Positions 46,017-56,049 are shown, counted from the first letter of the stretch. The stretch is DNA of 64,000 bases from Asterias rubens (GCF_902459465.1 NC_047063.1:24287055-24351054), one strand, 5' to 3'. The notes: a model not told the origin generated them from the letters alone. Translations and numbers: made by a program.

Positions 46017-48053
46017 GTAAGTATTTTGGAACGATATTTTTATTGGATAAAGCCAAAGAATTGACAATTATTTTTCTTTGTATTTATTAGGATTTTATGA
46101 CAACAAAATTAAAATATTTAGCAAAAGATATATGTGCAATTTTTGTAAACCACTCGATCTTTTGTCGTTTGCGCAGTCGCACTTCGCACATCCCACTTTC
46201 AAGATAAGCAAGCCTCAATTTTTTTCACGATTTCAGTCGTTTTATGAACAAATTGTTTGACAGTGAGAACTGCAAGATATACCTTATGTATTGAGAGTGT
46301 AGCCAAATTATTCAAGTTGAATCAAAATGTGCTTGAAAAGCTGATTTCAGTATCATATATTCGTCGTACTTTTTAAGACGGATGATTTTTGGTATGCGCA
46401 GCCGCAATGAAAAATATTCGACTCGGGGCGGTCAACGAAAGATCTTTTCGTAAAATATTTCGACGTTGAATTGATAAATCTGCCTGACTGGCCATTTATT
46501 TCTCAGCAAAAATCACACCAATTCCTTCTTTGAAAAGAAGATGGCAATAAAATCAACATTTGATCCTATGAAACCGAATGATGGGTAAGATTTAAGAGGA
46601 TTACATTGGCGTATGTTGGCAGCATTTGCTAGGATTATTTGCAGACATGCGCGAATTCATATAGGTCTATCACGCAGTCGCAAAAAAAAGTTTTCGAGGA
46701 GAAGAAAAGAATTAGAACGACGCATGCACCAAAAACTAATTGTTTTGTGGGACCTTGGGCTCGGGCCTATTTGTGGACAACCCTTCTGTTCTTGTCAAAC
46801 ACGTTTTAATTTTCTTAAAAACTACTTTTAGGGGCTCAAATACTAATTCAAGAAAGTAACAACGTATTGTCATGATCAGGATGATGCATTGGCATTGCAT
46901 ACAACATATACTACAAGATAATGAGTATTGAGTGTATTTTGTTCTTGAAAATTCTTTCCTGGTCTGCTTCAAGTTCATTATGCTGAAAAAGAAAGGAAAT
47001 TAAGTCTTCAACTAAAAAATACTTGATCCAGTAACTGTGGTGCTGCCCTGGCCGATTTGTTTGTTTGAAAGAACCCCCATAAACTCAGCGCCCCAGTTGT
47101 TACTGGAATACTGGTCCTAATCAAATAATGCAATTTACATCCTCAACAACATGAACATAATAATTATCAGAAACACCCATTTTTAATTAGTTTCAAATCT
47201 AATATTTCAAATGCCGAACTTGTGATAATGTACATTGTACAGCAACTCGACAAAAGGTTGACCGAATAGGGATTAGTAATCCAAGTCCTCCACTAAAAGC
47301 ATGGCCATGGACAAGACCTCGGCCAAATTGCATGGCTCTGCTAACCCAAAGCAAAGAATCAGCACTTACCGGCCGCACTGTACTTAAGGAAGCAGGGAAT
47401 TCCGAGTTTTGCTTTATGCTGTAAAAGTTACGGCAAGCGTGTTTCATGAGGGAAATTTTTGGCTTGTTCGCTTGCGTACATGCGTATGTTTACTTTACTA
47501 GGCATCCTATGCTTATACAGCTAGCGCACAAATTTGGCGATCATGACGTGCAAGTAGAGAATTGTGATCGTAGGCTACGTAAGCGCTGAATTCAGCGGTA
47601 AGCAGAGCCATGAGATAGGGCCCTATAAGTGGAATGGTACGTCCGTATCTCCAGCTTTTTCCCATCAAACTGTCAACTATATTTTCCATAACAGCCCTTA
47701 TGTTTTCTATTTTCTCAATCAAAATCTTTAAAAAAACTTGAGTTGCAAGTTGCGATATTCATTTTTTCATGGATGCAATGATCAAGTTTAATTCATCATG
47801 TCAGTTGATTACATGCCCATATCTGGGGTTTTAATGTACTGGGAGGTTTTGAGGTGCTTTCAAATTCCCTGTGGTAATCGTGACCTACCCATGGACCATT
47901 TGCTCCTGGTAATTTTTTTTCATTTAAAGTTTGAATCTTGGTAAACAACAAATAAATCTTGTAAAGAAAGAAGTTTCCAATTTACAACACTTATGGCATA
48001 ACCTCATTGTTAAATCCATATCTTTAGGCCTATATATTTGTTTGTGTTTTTAG
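46017..48053 (+). other. NRF1 first intron, presumed
   Basis: Runs from the donor at 46017 to an acceptor GTGTTTTTAG at 48053. It holds dispersed repeats (47270-47400 and 47560-47640, GGCAAATTGCATGGCTCTG type) and no recognised coding sequence. Confidence 0.4.
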
Positions 48054-48097
48054 CAAGCTGACCTGTGTGACCTTAGGGGTCACTTTAAGGACTCAAG

Positions 48098-48215
48098 ATG
48101 ATGATGATAGGGGATGATGTGAGCGAGCCTTCCTCGCCGGAGTCTGCCTTCGATGAGACGGACTTGCTCAACTCCTCCATGCACGATGATGTCACAGCAC
48201 AACTAGCTGCAGCAG
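48098..48215 (+). CDS. NRF1: NRF1 coding exon 1
   Basis: Three ATGs in a row, then IGDDVSEPSSPES and DDVTAQLAAAG; donor GCAGCAG|GTATAG. The exon probably begins in the 5' UTR at 48054. Contains the casein-kinase-like acidic Ser cluster known in vertebrate NRF1. Confidence 0.9.
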
Positions 48216-51200
48216 GTATAGCAAACATTGGCTTGTTTTTCATTTTTGAGAGGGCAAGGTCATTTTCATTTTGCACAAACCAAAGGGCACTTCCATTGCA
48301 AACAAATCTATGGGGAAATTTTCAAAATGCATCAAGGCCCAAGACCAGGGCGCGAGTGGGATGCACCCCAGGGCAATGGAAGCCATACCTTTCAGAATTG
48401 CCTCATTAACTTAATAATACAAAAAATCAGAATATTTGGGTTGGGGAGAAAAAAGGAAGGGTGCTAAACAACTTCTGTTTTTCTTACATGCATCCCTGCC
48501 CCCCCCCAAAAAACCCCAAATAAACCCCAAACCCAAACTTTATACTGATTTTGTATCTTGTGGTCTCTCTTAGGTCCCATCGGTGTTGCAGCTGCAGCTG
48601 CTATTGCGACAGGAAAAAAGAGAAAGCGCCCTCACTCGTTTGAGACGAATCCATCGATACGCAAACGACAACAGACGAGATTGCTGAGGTAAATAACAAA
48701 GAAGTGACATAATTTATGCTAAGAATCAATGACACCCCCCCCCCCCCAGAAAGATTAAGCAACTTGATACTTCTGCCTTGCAACTTAATACTTCTGCTTT
48801 TAATGTTTGTTTAGCACTTATACAACTTCCTGGGTATTTTTTAAGCAAGTAGTTTGACTTAATTTCATGGTCTTTGCAATCATATATTCAAAAAGCCTTG
48901 AAGTCTGTGTGGTTGAGTTGGCTTTCTATCTCTTGGACTCTGGTTTAAATCCCAGCAATTTCAATTCATCCTGTCATCAGCATTACTTGTGGTATATGTG
49001 TAGTACACAAAACAAATGAATCCACATGAATGAAGCCACTGCGCCAGGCCTTGCCTTACAGGGAACGATTTTGTTCTGCAAAATATTAAGACTGAGTGGC
49101 AAATTGTGAATAACGGAATGATGATTTTTGAGTAGCAACTAATACAATTTGTGCAGCACTTTGCTACGCTATACACAGGAAATCGTTCCATCCATCCAGC
49201 AATACAGTTAAAAACAACTGGTTAAACGGACATTTAAGGTCACCTGGAAATATAATTTTTTTTTTCTTTCAAACATAAGAGTATATGCTTACGAACAATA
49301 AAACAATTTTTTTAGTAATTGTTTGTCACGATTTATATGTTTAAAAAATATATAAAGTTGTTTGGGGGGCTGACTCCGCCTACTCCTTTTGTGACGTCAA
49401 TCGAGGCAGACTTTGCCTGCAATGCGTATAGTAAACACACGTGCAAAGTACATGTACGTCCAAGTCGTGAGTTGGTACATTTCATAAAGTGTATTTCTGC
49501 ATTCAGCAGCAATACACCTGGTCGGCATTGCCGGAAAACCCTTTTTTTTTTTTTTTAACGTACAAACTCACGACCTTGTCCGTACATGTACTTAGCAATA
49601 GTGTTTACTCTACGCATTACAGGCAAAGTCTGCCTCGATTGACGTCACGAACAGCGCCCTCTCGGGTCGGGGTCTACTCTTAAATTTGTAAATAACATAA
49701 GAACTGATTTTTTTAAACCTTAGTTAACTGTTTATTCACATTCCGCTCATCAAAACACATATATTAGTGACAAAAGCTTTATTTTGAAAAAATACCACTT
49801 CCAGGTGACTTTAAGCAATTTTTTTCAGAGACGGTTAAACGGACATTTAAGCAATTTTTTTTCAGAGACCATGTTGGTGCAGATGATGTTTTTCTATCAA
49901 TAGATCCTTCTGACTTGTACTCAATTTAAAAGATGGAGAGAGTTATGTTAAGCTGATGCACCAACTAGTAGCTCTACATTTATTCTAAAGATTTCTCTCT
50001 GAAATTATTTTGAACGAGGGGTTAAAATGCTGTGCTAGGCAAAGAGCCGTAAACAGTTGAAAAAATTAAAACATCTGGGAAAAGAACTCTTGGAAGTATA
50101 TTTTTGTTCTAAAGTTATTATCTAGATTTTATGCAAACGATGCACTTGCATAAGGTGCCCTCGTTAGAAGTCCGATGGAGGTCATTCATTGGCCTTTCTT
50201 GTGGGCCAATGATTTGGTACAAATCTTTGTAGGTTTTTTTCATTGCAGTTTGACTTTTTTCCAATGGTTAGTGCAATCATATGTCTTATATATTTAAGAA
50301 ACCTTGCAGTCAAGATGGTTGAGTTGGCATTTAATGGTATCTGGAGTTTTCCTTCCAGCTAAAACTAAAATCACCTTCCTTGTCTTCCCTTCATGGGATT
50401 CGTGGCTAGTACAGTGATAAAGTCACATTTCTTAGAGTCCTTGTCTTCCCTTGATGGGATTCGTGGCTAGTACAGTGATAAAGTCTTCCCTTGATGGGAT
50501 TCGTGGCTAGTACAGTGATAAAGTCTTCCCTTGATGGGATTCGTGGCTAGTACAGTGATAAAGTCTTCCCTTCATGGGATTCGTGGCTAGTACAGTGATA
50601 AAGTCTTCCCTTGATGGGATTCGTGGCTAGTACAGTGATAAAGTCTTCCCTTCATGGGATTCGTGGCTAGTACAGTGATAAAGTCTTCCCTTCATGGGAT
50701 TCGTGGCTAGTACAGTGATAAAGTCTTCCCTTCATGGGATTCGTGGCTAGTACAGTGATAAAGTCTTCCCTTCATGGGATTCGTGGCTAGTACAGTGATA
50801 AAGTCTTCCCTTCATGGGATTCGTGGCTAGTACAGTGATAAAGTCTTCCCTTCATGGGATTCGTGGCTAGTACAGTGATAAAGTCTTCCCTTCATGGGAT
50901 TCGTGGCTAGTACAGTGATAAAGTCTTCCCTTGATGGGATTCGTGGCTAGTACAGTGATAAAGTCTTCCCTTGATGGGATTCGTGGCTAGTACAGTGATA
51001 AAGTCTTCCCTTCATGGGATTCGTGGCTAGTACAGTGATAAAGTCTTCCCTTCATGGGATTCGTGGCTAGTACAGTGATAAAGTCTTCCCTTCATGGGAT
51101 TCGTGGCTAGTACAGTGATAAAGTCTTCCCTTCATGGGATTCGTGGCTAGTACAGTGATAAAGTCTTCCCTTCATGGGATTCGTGGCTAGTACAGTGATA

Positions 51201-54200
51201 AAGTCTTCCCTTCATGGGATTCGTGGCTAGTACAGTGATAAAGTCTTCCCTTCATGGGATTCGTGGCTAGTACAGTGATAAAGTCCTCCCTTCATGGGAT
51301 TCGTGGCTAGTACAGTGATAAAGTCTTCCCTTTATGGGATTCGTGGCTAGTACAGTGATAAAGTCTTCCCTTCATGGGATTCGTGGCTAGTACAGTGATA
51401 AAGTCACATTTCTTAGAGTCCTTGGCTCAATAAGACCAGAATAAATAAATAAGATATACGATGGAATTAATAAATGAAATGAAAGATGAACCTTGCAGTC
51501 ATGAGCTCACTCATACTGTCCAGCCATGTTAAACCAAATTATTTGTAAAACTCTAAAGCCATGGAACTTTTCTGTTTTATTTTCCACAGGAAATTACGAG
51601 CCACAATTGATGAGTATACCACCAGGGTCGGTCAACAGGCCGTCATGATATGCTGCACACCAGGGAAGCAGGAAACCAACTTCAAAGTGTTTGGCGCTTC
51701 CCCGTTGGATCATGTGGTCAGTATTCTAGCCTGACTGTTGATTTTTTAAAGACTTTTTAAAGTGGCTCACAGAGCAGTCACTTTTGGTCAGCCATACAGC
51801 GTTGTATTTCAGAATTTCCCTTCCAGGGGTTATTCAGTGACGAAAGTTCTTTGCTTTTCGTATCTTGCATTTTAGTTTCTTTGATGCTGGGTTACTCAGT
51901 GCAGATGATGACATCTAGTCGTACTCATCCGAGTTGAATGCAATGTGGATTAAACATTGACTCTGATGCACTGAGTAGTCAGTTTGTTTAGTTGGCTACA
52001 CTACAAATTAAAACTTTAATTTATTGAGAGAAATTAACTGAGAGCATGGTTATTTTACTCTTTCAAATAGTTGCTGTGGTTGTGTGAAAAGCAAATCATT
52101 TTCTCTCTTTTTTCTGTATCAAAATCCTCAGAGCTTCAAAGCAATTCACAAATTGTGGAATTATTATTCAAAAGACCCAGGTTTGTACAGGTAATGAAAT
52201 GTTATGTCATCAGTTATTTTAGATAACCAATAAGCACAGAGTGGGGTGTTGCTTTCGAACGTAACGCTGTGGTGTTCTGCTTTATCACTTTTTTTCTTTC
52301 ATCCACCAGGTTCGAAGTTGTAAGAGTGTGATCATGAGTGAACTGGACAATGCCCTTGCCCAGCAGACGCCACCAGCCCAGGCTGAAAACGCCAACCTGT
52401 ATGACCTCCCGCCGCTGGTGTTGGACGGCATCCCTACTCCAGTGAACAAAATGACGCAGGCTCAGCTGCGGGCATTCATCCCGCTGATGCTGAAGTACTC
52501 CACAGGGCGAGGCAAACCCGGTTGGGGAAAGGAAAGTTGCCGGCCCGTCTGGTGGCCTTCAGATCTGCCGTGGGCGAATGTCCGCAGTGACGTCCGCTCT
52601 GAAGATGAAAAGAAGAAGGTAGGTCTTGCAGAATCATTACATCTTTGATCCCTTGAGGGTCAGGTTGGATCAGTGGTTTCTTTCCCTGCCTTAAACCTCT
52701 GTGGACCCTTGGTTCAAATTCAACCTCGGACTGGAACCATGCATGTGGATTGGGTTATCAGTCCCAACTTGGTTGTGTGGGTTTAGAACCTTATCCAGTG
52801 GACGGCCAACCATCAAGAAAAGTTACAAACGATAGTATTCATCGATATTTAAGCATGGCTTTTAAGTAGAGGCCACGTTGGTGCAGATGATGTTTTCTAT
52901 CAATAGATCCTTCTGACTTGTACTCAATTTTAAAAAATGGAGAGAGTTATGTTAAGCTGATGCACCAATTAGTAGCTCTTTAATTTTATATTCCGAATAT
53001 ATTAAGCTGAAAACATTGTGAGTGTAGGGTGGATATGTTGTACAAGGCAAAGAGCAGTAAAAAGTTCAGACAGCTTTAGGATGGACCAAGACTTTTTAAT
53101 AATGGTTCAAAGTCCATCCCCTCTCAACCACAGGTGTCCTGGACGCACGCCCTGCGCACCATCGTCAAGAACTGCTATAAGCATCATGGGAGAGAAGACC
53201 TCCTACCGGAGTTCTCCGACGACAAGGACGTGAAAGAAATGATGCTGCACCAACGCTCACAGACCACGATCATCCCGTCACACGCTGTGGTACAGACCAT
53301 TAATAATCCAGACGGCACTGTATCTCTTATACAGGTGGATACAGGGAACACAGTGGCCACGTTAACTGACGTCAATGTGAGTATATTACTGATAAATAGC
53401 ATCTAATGAAAGTAGTTGTTGACACAAAAGCTCATGCATTTTGGTATCTATGTAGTGAGTCTTATAGTGCTACCACAACCTTGTTTAGATGATCTTCCCA
53501 TCATGTGAGCTCGGCAAACTTCCAAATAAGCAGTCGCCCGGTCGCCAAATGCGAGTGGAAATAGTGACGGGCGAGTGAAAACCCACAACCTTGTGATTGC
53601 AGGTCTTTTCTTGTTTGATAAAAAGAAGTATTCGAGAACGCAGTGCCTCTCCCCTTAATTAAACGAGCCCCAACAGCGCACTCACTGAGGTCAAACGAAG
53701 ACCTCACATTGGCTGATAGTTGTGCGTGGTGTACACATTTTTGTATTGACTGACCTTGGGGATGGCGGCCTATGCAAGGGATCTAGATTTTGAGAATCTG
53801 TAGAAATTCACCGTGAGGTTTTACTTTCTGATGGTGCAGATGATGTATTTTATCAATAGATCCTTCCGACATGTACTCATTTAAAACCATGGGGATGTCA
53901 AAAGTTATGCTGATGCACCAATAAATAGAACCTTGGGTTTTTCAAATCTCATTGGAATCAGTTATCATTTAACAAGGGCTAGTGGCTTATCTAGGAGCAA
54001 GTTCAACCAAGGACCAGTGGTTAATTAGTGGTTGGTTCATGGCGTACGTAGTGCATGCATACAGAAGTTGAATTGCAAACAACAGTCATGCCATGTCGCA
54101 ATTGTGAGTTCATAGATTAAATTCAACACTAACGACATGTTTGTTCGCCAAAGTGGTTAACATATTCACTAGGCGATCATGGATGAACAGTATTCAAACT

Positions 54201-55849
54201 CTTGTGCCAACCTTTTTTTATTGAAATAAATTATTTATTTGAGTTGGTGGAATCGTGCCTGCATGATTGATGCAGTAAGTCGTTTGAACATGATCATATA
54301 TTTCTGATAACTGGTCAGTGTACAATTAATCAGTGTACAATTAAAAACAGCTATTGATAACACAGTGATGCAAATAACCTTGATCATTGGCTGTTCGTGA
54401 ATCACCGACTACGCTAGTCTAACCATCCTTGACTAGCATGCGTTGGATCAGAATTATTTCAACTACGGTTAACTACGGTTCTGATTAAACTTGCTCCAGA
54501 ATGCCTATAGTGGCTGTATACATTTTGTATTGTCATCCAGTCAAAGGACTAAGTGAAGGTCAATGCCAGTCCAATCAACACTAATTCAATTGATAAATTG
54601 TTCCTTTGATTTTAGCAAGTACAACAGGTCCAACAGGTTCAACAGATGGGTCAGATCCAGCATGTCCAGCTTCACCATCTACCGATCCAGCAAGCTACAC
54701 AGGCTGTACAGACGCTAGCAGATGTAGCCTCATCACAGTCCGGCACGGTGGTCACGACCACCCTCCCCCAGGCTCCTCAGGCCACCCCAGTGTCCATCGA
54801 GATGAACAGTGAGGCAGCTGCCCACGGGGTGGCGACCCTAGCGGAGGCCACGCTTGCAGAGGGGACCCATATCATGCTGTCCAGTAACGGAGAGACGATG
54901 GGAACAATCAGTAATGTCAACGATGGTAGCACGCAAGGTAAGGAAAGCCATGAGATGATTAGGACTGAAGATTCATTAACTAATTTATACTTCTTACTAC
55001 GTTTCACATAGATAAAAAGATGCATTCAAGTTTAACCTCTTTACTGCCTGACTATTCAGAAACATTCAAACACTGTAGTTTTCAAAATGTCAGATGTTTT
55101 ACATTTCTTATTTGGCTAGTCAAGAAAATTATGGTTACTTGCTTTAGATAAGAAGAAATCCTGATCCAATGATTTGTTGAATAAAGTAAAATAGTATTTC
55201 TACAAACATGTTGCAAAAGAGTTAGTAAATTTTGGCCTCTTGAATGTCGACCAATAATTGTTTGAAAGGGTTTTCTCCCAATTCAAAACCCTGACCTGTG
55301 GTGATTTTTTTTAAATGGTGCAGATGATGTATTTTATCAATAGATCCTTCTGACATGTACTCATTTAAACCATGGGGATGTTCAAGTTATGCTGATGCAC
55401 CATCGAAAGTTAATCAACCTATTTCATTTAGTCGTTTTCATTATTATTATAATTATTCATGATATCATCAAATTTTGAGATTCAATTTTACCAGAGGCCC
55501 TTTAAAATTGGTTATTTTATTCAAGACTGATGTCATTTGTATAAAAGTTTCATTTGTGGCTTTCTAAACAGGCATTGTGATACCAGCCTCTATGTATCAG
55601 AGCATGGTGAACAGCATGCAGCAGCACGGCGGGCAGGTCCAAGTCCACACCCACCTACCATGCCACACAGTGGCCGTAGTGCAGTCCCAACCCACGGCGA
55701 TGGTCCAGTCTCAGCAGCTACAGCAGGTTGTGGTGCCAACCAGCATCGTGGCTGCAGGAGGACACCTGCAGCAGCAGCAACAGCATCATAACTCGTCGGT
55801 GCCGCTAGCGACGCACGCCGTGGAAGTGGTTACAATAGAGCAGCCTTGA
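48098..55849 (+). CDS. NRF1: nuclear respiratory factor 1 homologue (P3A2/EWG family), seven coding exons
   Basis: Sequence-specific transcription factor binding GC-rich GCGCATGCGC palindromes as a dimer. In vertebrates it activates mitochondrial, ribosomal and cell-growth genes; the sea-urchin homologue is P3A2. Exons 48098-48215, 48574-48688, 51590-51716, 52310-52618, 53134-53376, 54616-54937, 55572-55849 are in phase with GT-AG borders and give 503 residues, the same length as human NRF1. N-terminal acidic Ser-rich segment (SEPSSPESAFDETD), NLS KKRKRP at 54-59, the DNA-binding/dimer domain at about 66-240 (SIRKRQQTRLLRKLRATIDE, GRGKPGWGKESC), then a Q/V-rich activation region. The ATG is preceded by an in-frame TAA, so the N-terminus is shorter than in human. 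Five of its introns hold snoRNA-like elements. Confidence 0.96.
48216..48573 (+). other. NRF1 intron between coding exons 1 and 2
   Basis: 358 bases with a poly-C run near 48500 and a possible diverged AAAGGGCACTTCC repeat. The only coding-region intron in which no snoRNA-like element was found. Confidence 0.6.
48574..48688 (+). CDS. NRF1: NRF1 coding exon 2: nuclear signal and start of DNA-binding domain
   Basis: Encodes GPIGVAAAAAIATGKKRKRP and then FETNPSIRKRQQTRLLR, almost identical to vertebrate NRF1. Acceptor TCTCTCTTAG, donor CTGAG|GTAAAT. Confidence 0.96.
49238..49810 (+). mobile_element. TTAA-type MITE with CRE sites, intact
   Basis: 573 bp with terminal RGTCACCTGGAARTR inverted repeats and TTAA duplicated at both sides (49234-49237, 49811-49814). 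Long inner arms carry GACGTCAATCGAGGCAGACT and its complement, so each arm has a perfect TGACGTCA cAMP-response-like palindrome or close match. The uninterrupted target sequence survives directly downstream at 49833-49870. Confidence 0.92.
49833..49870 (+). repeat. tandem copy of the MITE's empty target site
   Basis: Reads GGTTAAACGGACATTTAAGC then AATTTTTTTTCAGAGACC. The same sequence, split at TTAA by the MITE, spans 49220-49237 and 49811-49832. Confidence 0.88.
49873..49965 (+). ncRNA. candidate C/D-box snoRNA 1 in an NRF1 intron (18S guide)
   Basis: 93 nt. Terminal stem GTTGGTGCA / TGCACCAAC (9 bp, perfect), C box ATGATGT (49883-49889), D' box CTGA (49910-49913), C'-like ATGGAGA, D box CTGA (49953-49956). 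The guide before D' is TATCAATAGATCCTT, complementary to 18S rRNA GAGGATCYATTGG. It lies on the sense strand of the host intron. No snoRNA family match could be searched. Confidence 0.75.
50383..51403 (+). repeat. minisatellite, 25 copies of a 40-bp unit
   Basis: Unit begins TCTTCCCTTCATGGGATTCG and ends AGTGATAAAG. One copy (50383-50422), then a 21-bp spacer (TCACATTTCTTAGAGTCCTTG at 50423), then 24 head-to-tail copies (50444-51403), then the same 21 bp again. Copies differ almost only at one base (CTTCATGG / CTTGATGG / CTTTATGG); one has TCCTCCC. Such homogeneity means recent expansion. Lies in the NRF1 intron between exons 2 and 3. Confidence 0.97.
51590..51716 (+). CDS. NRF1: NRF1 coding exon 3: DNA-binding/dimer domain
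   Basis: KLRATIDEYTTRVGQQAVMI then NFKVFGASPLDHV. Acceptor TTTTCCACAG, donor GTG|GTCAGT. Confidence 0.96.
51894..51976 (+). ncRNA. candidate C/D-box snoRNA 2 in an NRF1 intron (different guides)
   Basis: 83 nt. Terminal stem ACTCAGTGCA / TGCACTGAGT (10 bp, perfect), consensus C box ATGATGA (51905-51911), D box CTGA (51963-51966), possible D' CCGA (51929-51932). Guides: CATCTAGTCGTACTCAT before D', GGATTAAACATTGACT before D. No rRNA target recognised from memory. It shares only the stem ends and boxes with the other four. Confidence 0.7.
52310..52618 (+). CDS. NRF1: NRF1 coding exon 4: core of DNA-binding domain
   Basis: 103 codons, phase 0 both ends. Contains LDGIPTPVNKMTQAQLRAFI, LKYSTGRGKPGWGKESCRP and WPSDLPWANVRSDVRSE, the most conserved block of the family. 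Confidence 0.97.
52878..52968 (+). ncRNA. candidate C/D-box snoRNA 3 in an NRF1 intron (18S guide)
   Basis: 91 nt, nearly identical to snoRNA 1. Stem TTGGTGCA / TGCACCAA, C box ATGATGT (52887-52893), D' CTGA (52913-52916), D CTGA (52957-52960). Its 3' end is 165 nt before exon 5. Confidence 0.75.
53134..53376 (+). CDS. NRF1: NRF1 coding exon 5
   Basis: VSWTHALRTIVKNCYKHHGR then EDLLPEFSDD, closing the DNA-binding domain, followed by the first part of the activation region (NNPDGTVSLIQVDTGNTVAT). Confidence 0.95.
53655..53790 (+). repeat. dispersed repeat, CTCACTGAGGTCAAACGAAG type
   Basis: In the NRF1 intron before exon 6. Shares CTCACTGAGG, ATTGGCTGAWAGTTGTGYG and TTTGACC..GATGGC phrases with 56050-56160 and 56793-56915. 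Confidence 0.6.
53832..53920 (+). ncRNA. candidate C/D-box snoRNA 4 in an NRF1 intron (18S guide)
   Basis: 89 nt. Stem TGGTGCA / TGCACCA, C box ATGATGT (53840-53846), D' weakened to CCGA (53866-53869), C'-like GGGGATG, D CTGA (53910-53913). The 18S guide is unchanged although the D guide differs from copies 1 and 3. Confidence 0.72.
54616..54937 (+). CDS. NRF1: NRF1 coding exon 6: Q/V-rich activation region
   Basis: QVQQVQQVQQMGQIQHVQLH and further Gln/Val/Thr-rich sequence to NVNDGSTQ. Donor CAAG|GTAAGG, phase 1. Confidence 0.92.
55315..55403 (+). ncRNA. candidate C/D-box snoRNA 5 in an NRF1 intron (18S guide)
   Basis: 89 nt. Stem ATGGTGCA / TGCACCAT, C box ATGATGT (55324-55330), D' CTGA (55350-55353), D CTGA (55392-55395). 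Closest to copy 4. Its 3' end is 168 nt before exon 7. Confidence 0.75.
55572..55849 (+). CDS. NRF1: NRF1 coding exon 7 with stop
   Basis: IVIPASMYQSMVNSMQQHGG to VEVVTIEQP and TGA at 55847. The IV-PASMYQ-V start and EVVT-EQ end are shared with vertebrate NRF1. A CAG-rich stretch (QQQQQHH) near 55770 may vary in length. Confidence 0.94.
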
Positions 55850-56049
55850 GGGGGAAGGCTAGGCTAAATGCTACTGGTTTGTCGCCACCCTCCTTCCCAC
55901 CCATTTTCTCTTGGATCCGAACCGCTACCCCTGACCACCTTGAAAGTCTTAAAGTATCACCCTTCATTCTGTATGTATGATGAGGTAGATGATAGCAGTA
56001 CATGAATGTCTAATCCTATCATAAAAATAGACCAATTGCAAACGACGCC

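Noticed and set aside
49898..49915. Sense match of AGATCCTTCTGAC to a 28S rRNA segment (ACGATCCTTCTGACC)
   Set aside because: It is in the same sense as rRNA, so it cannot guide by pairing; probably chance. The antisense pairing to 18S is the relevant one.
50383..51403. CRISPR-like array of regular 40-bp repeats
   Set aside because: There are no unique spacers; units are head to tail, and it lies in a eukaryotic intron. It is a minisatellite.
49873..55403. Treating the five NRF1 intron elements as short MITEs
   Set aside because: The closing stems differ in sequence between copies yet stay paired, boxes C and D are kept, all are sense-oriented with one per intron, and none lies outside NRF1. 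Not fully excluded without a genome-wide search.
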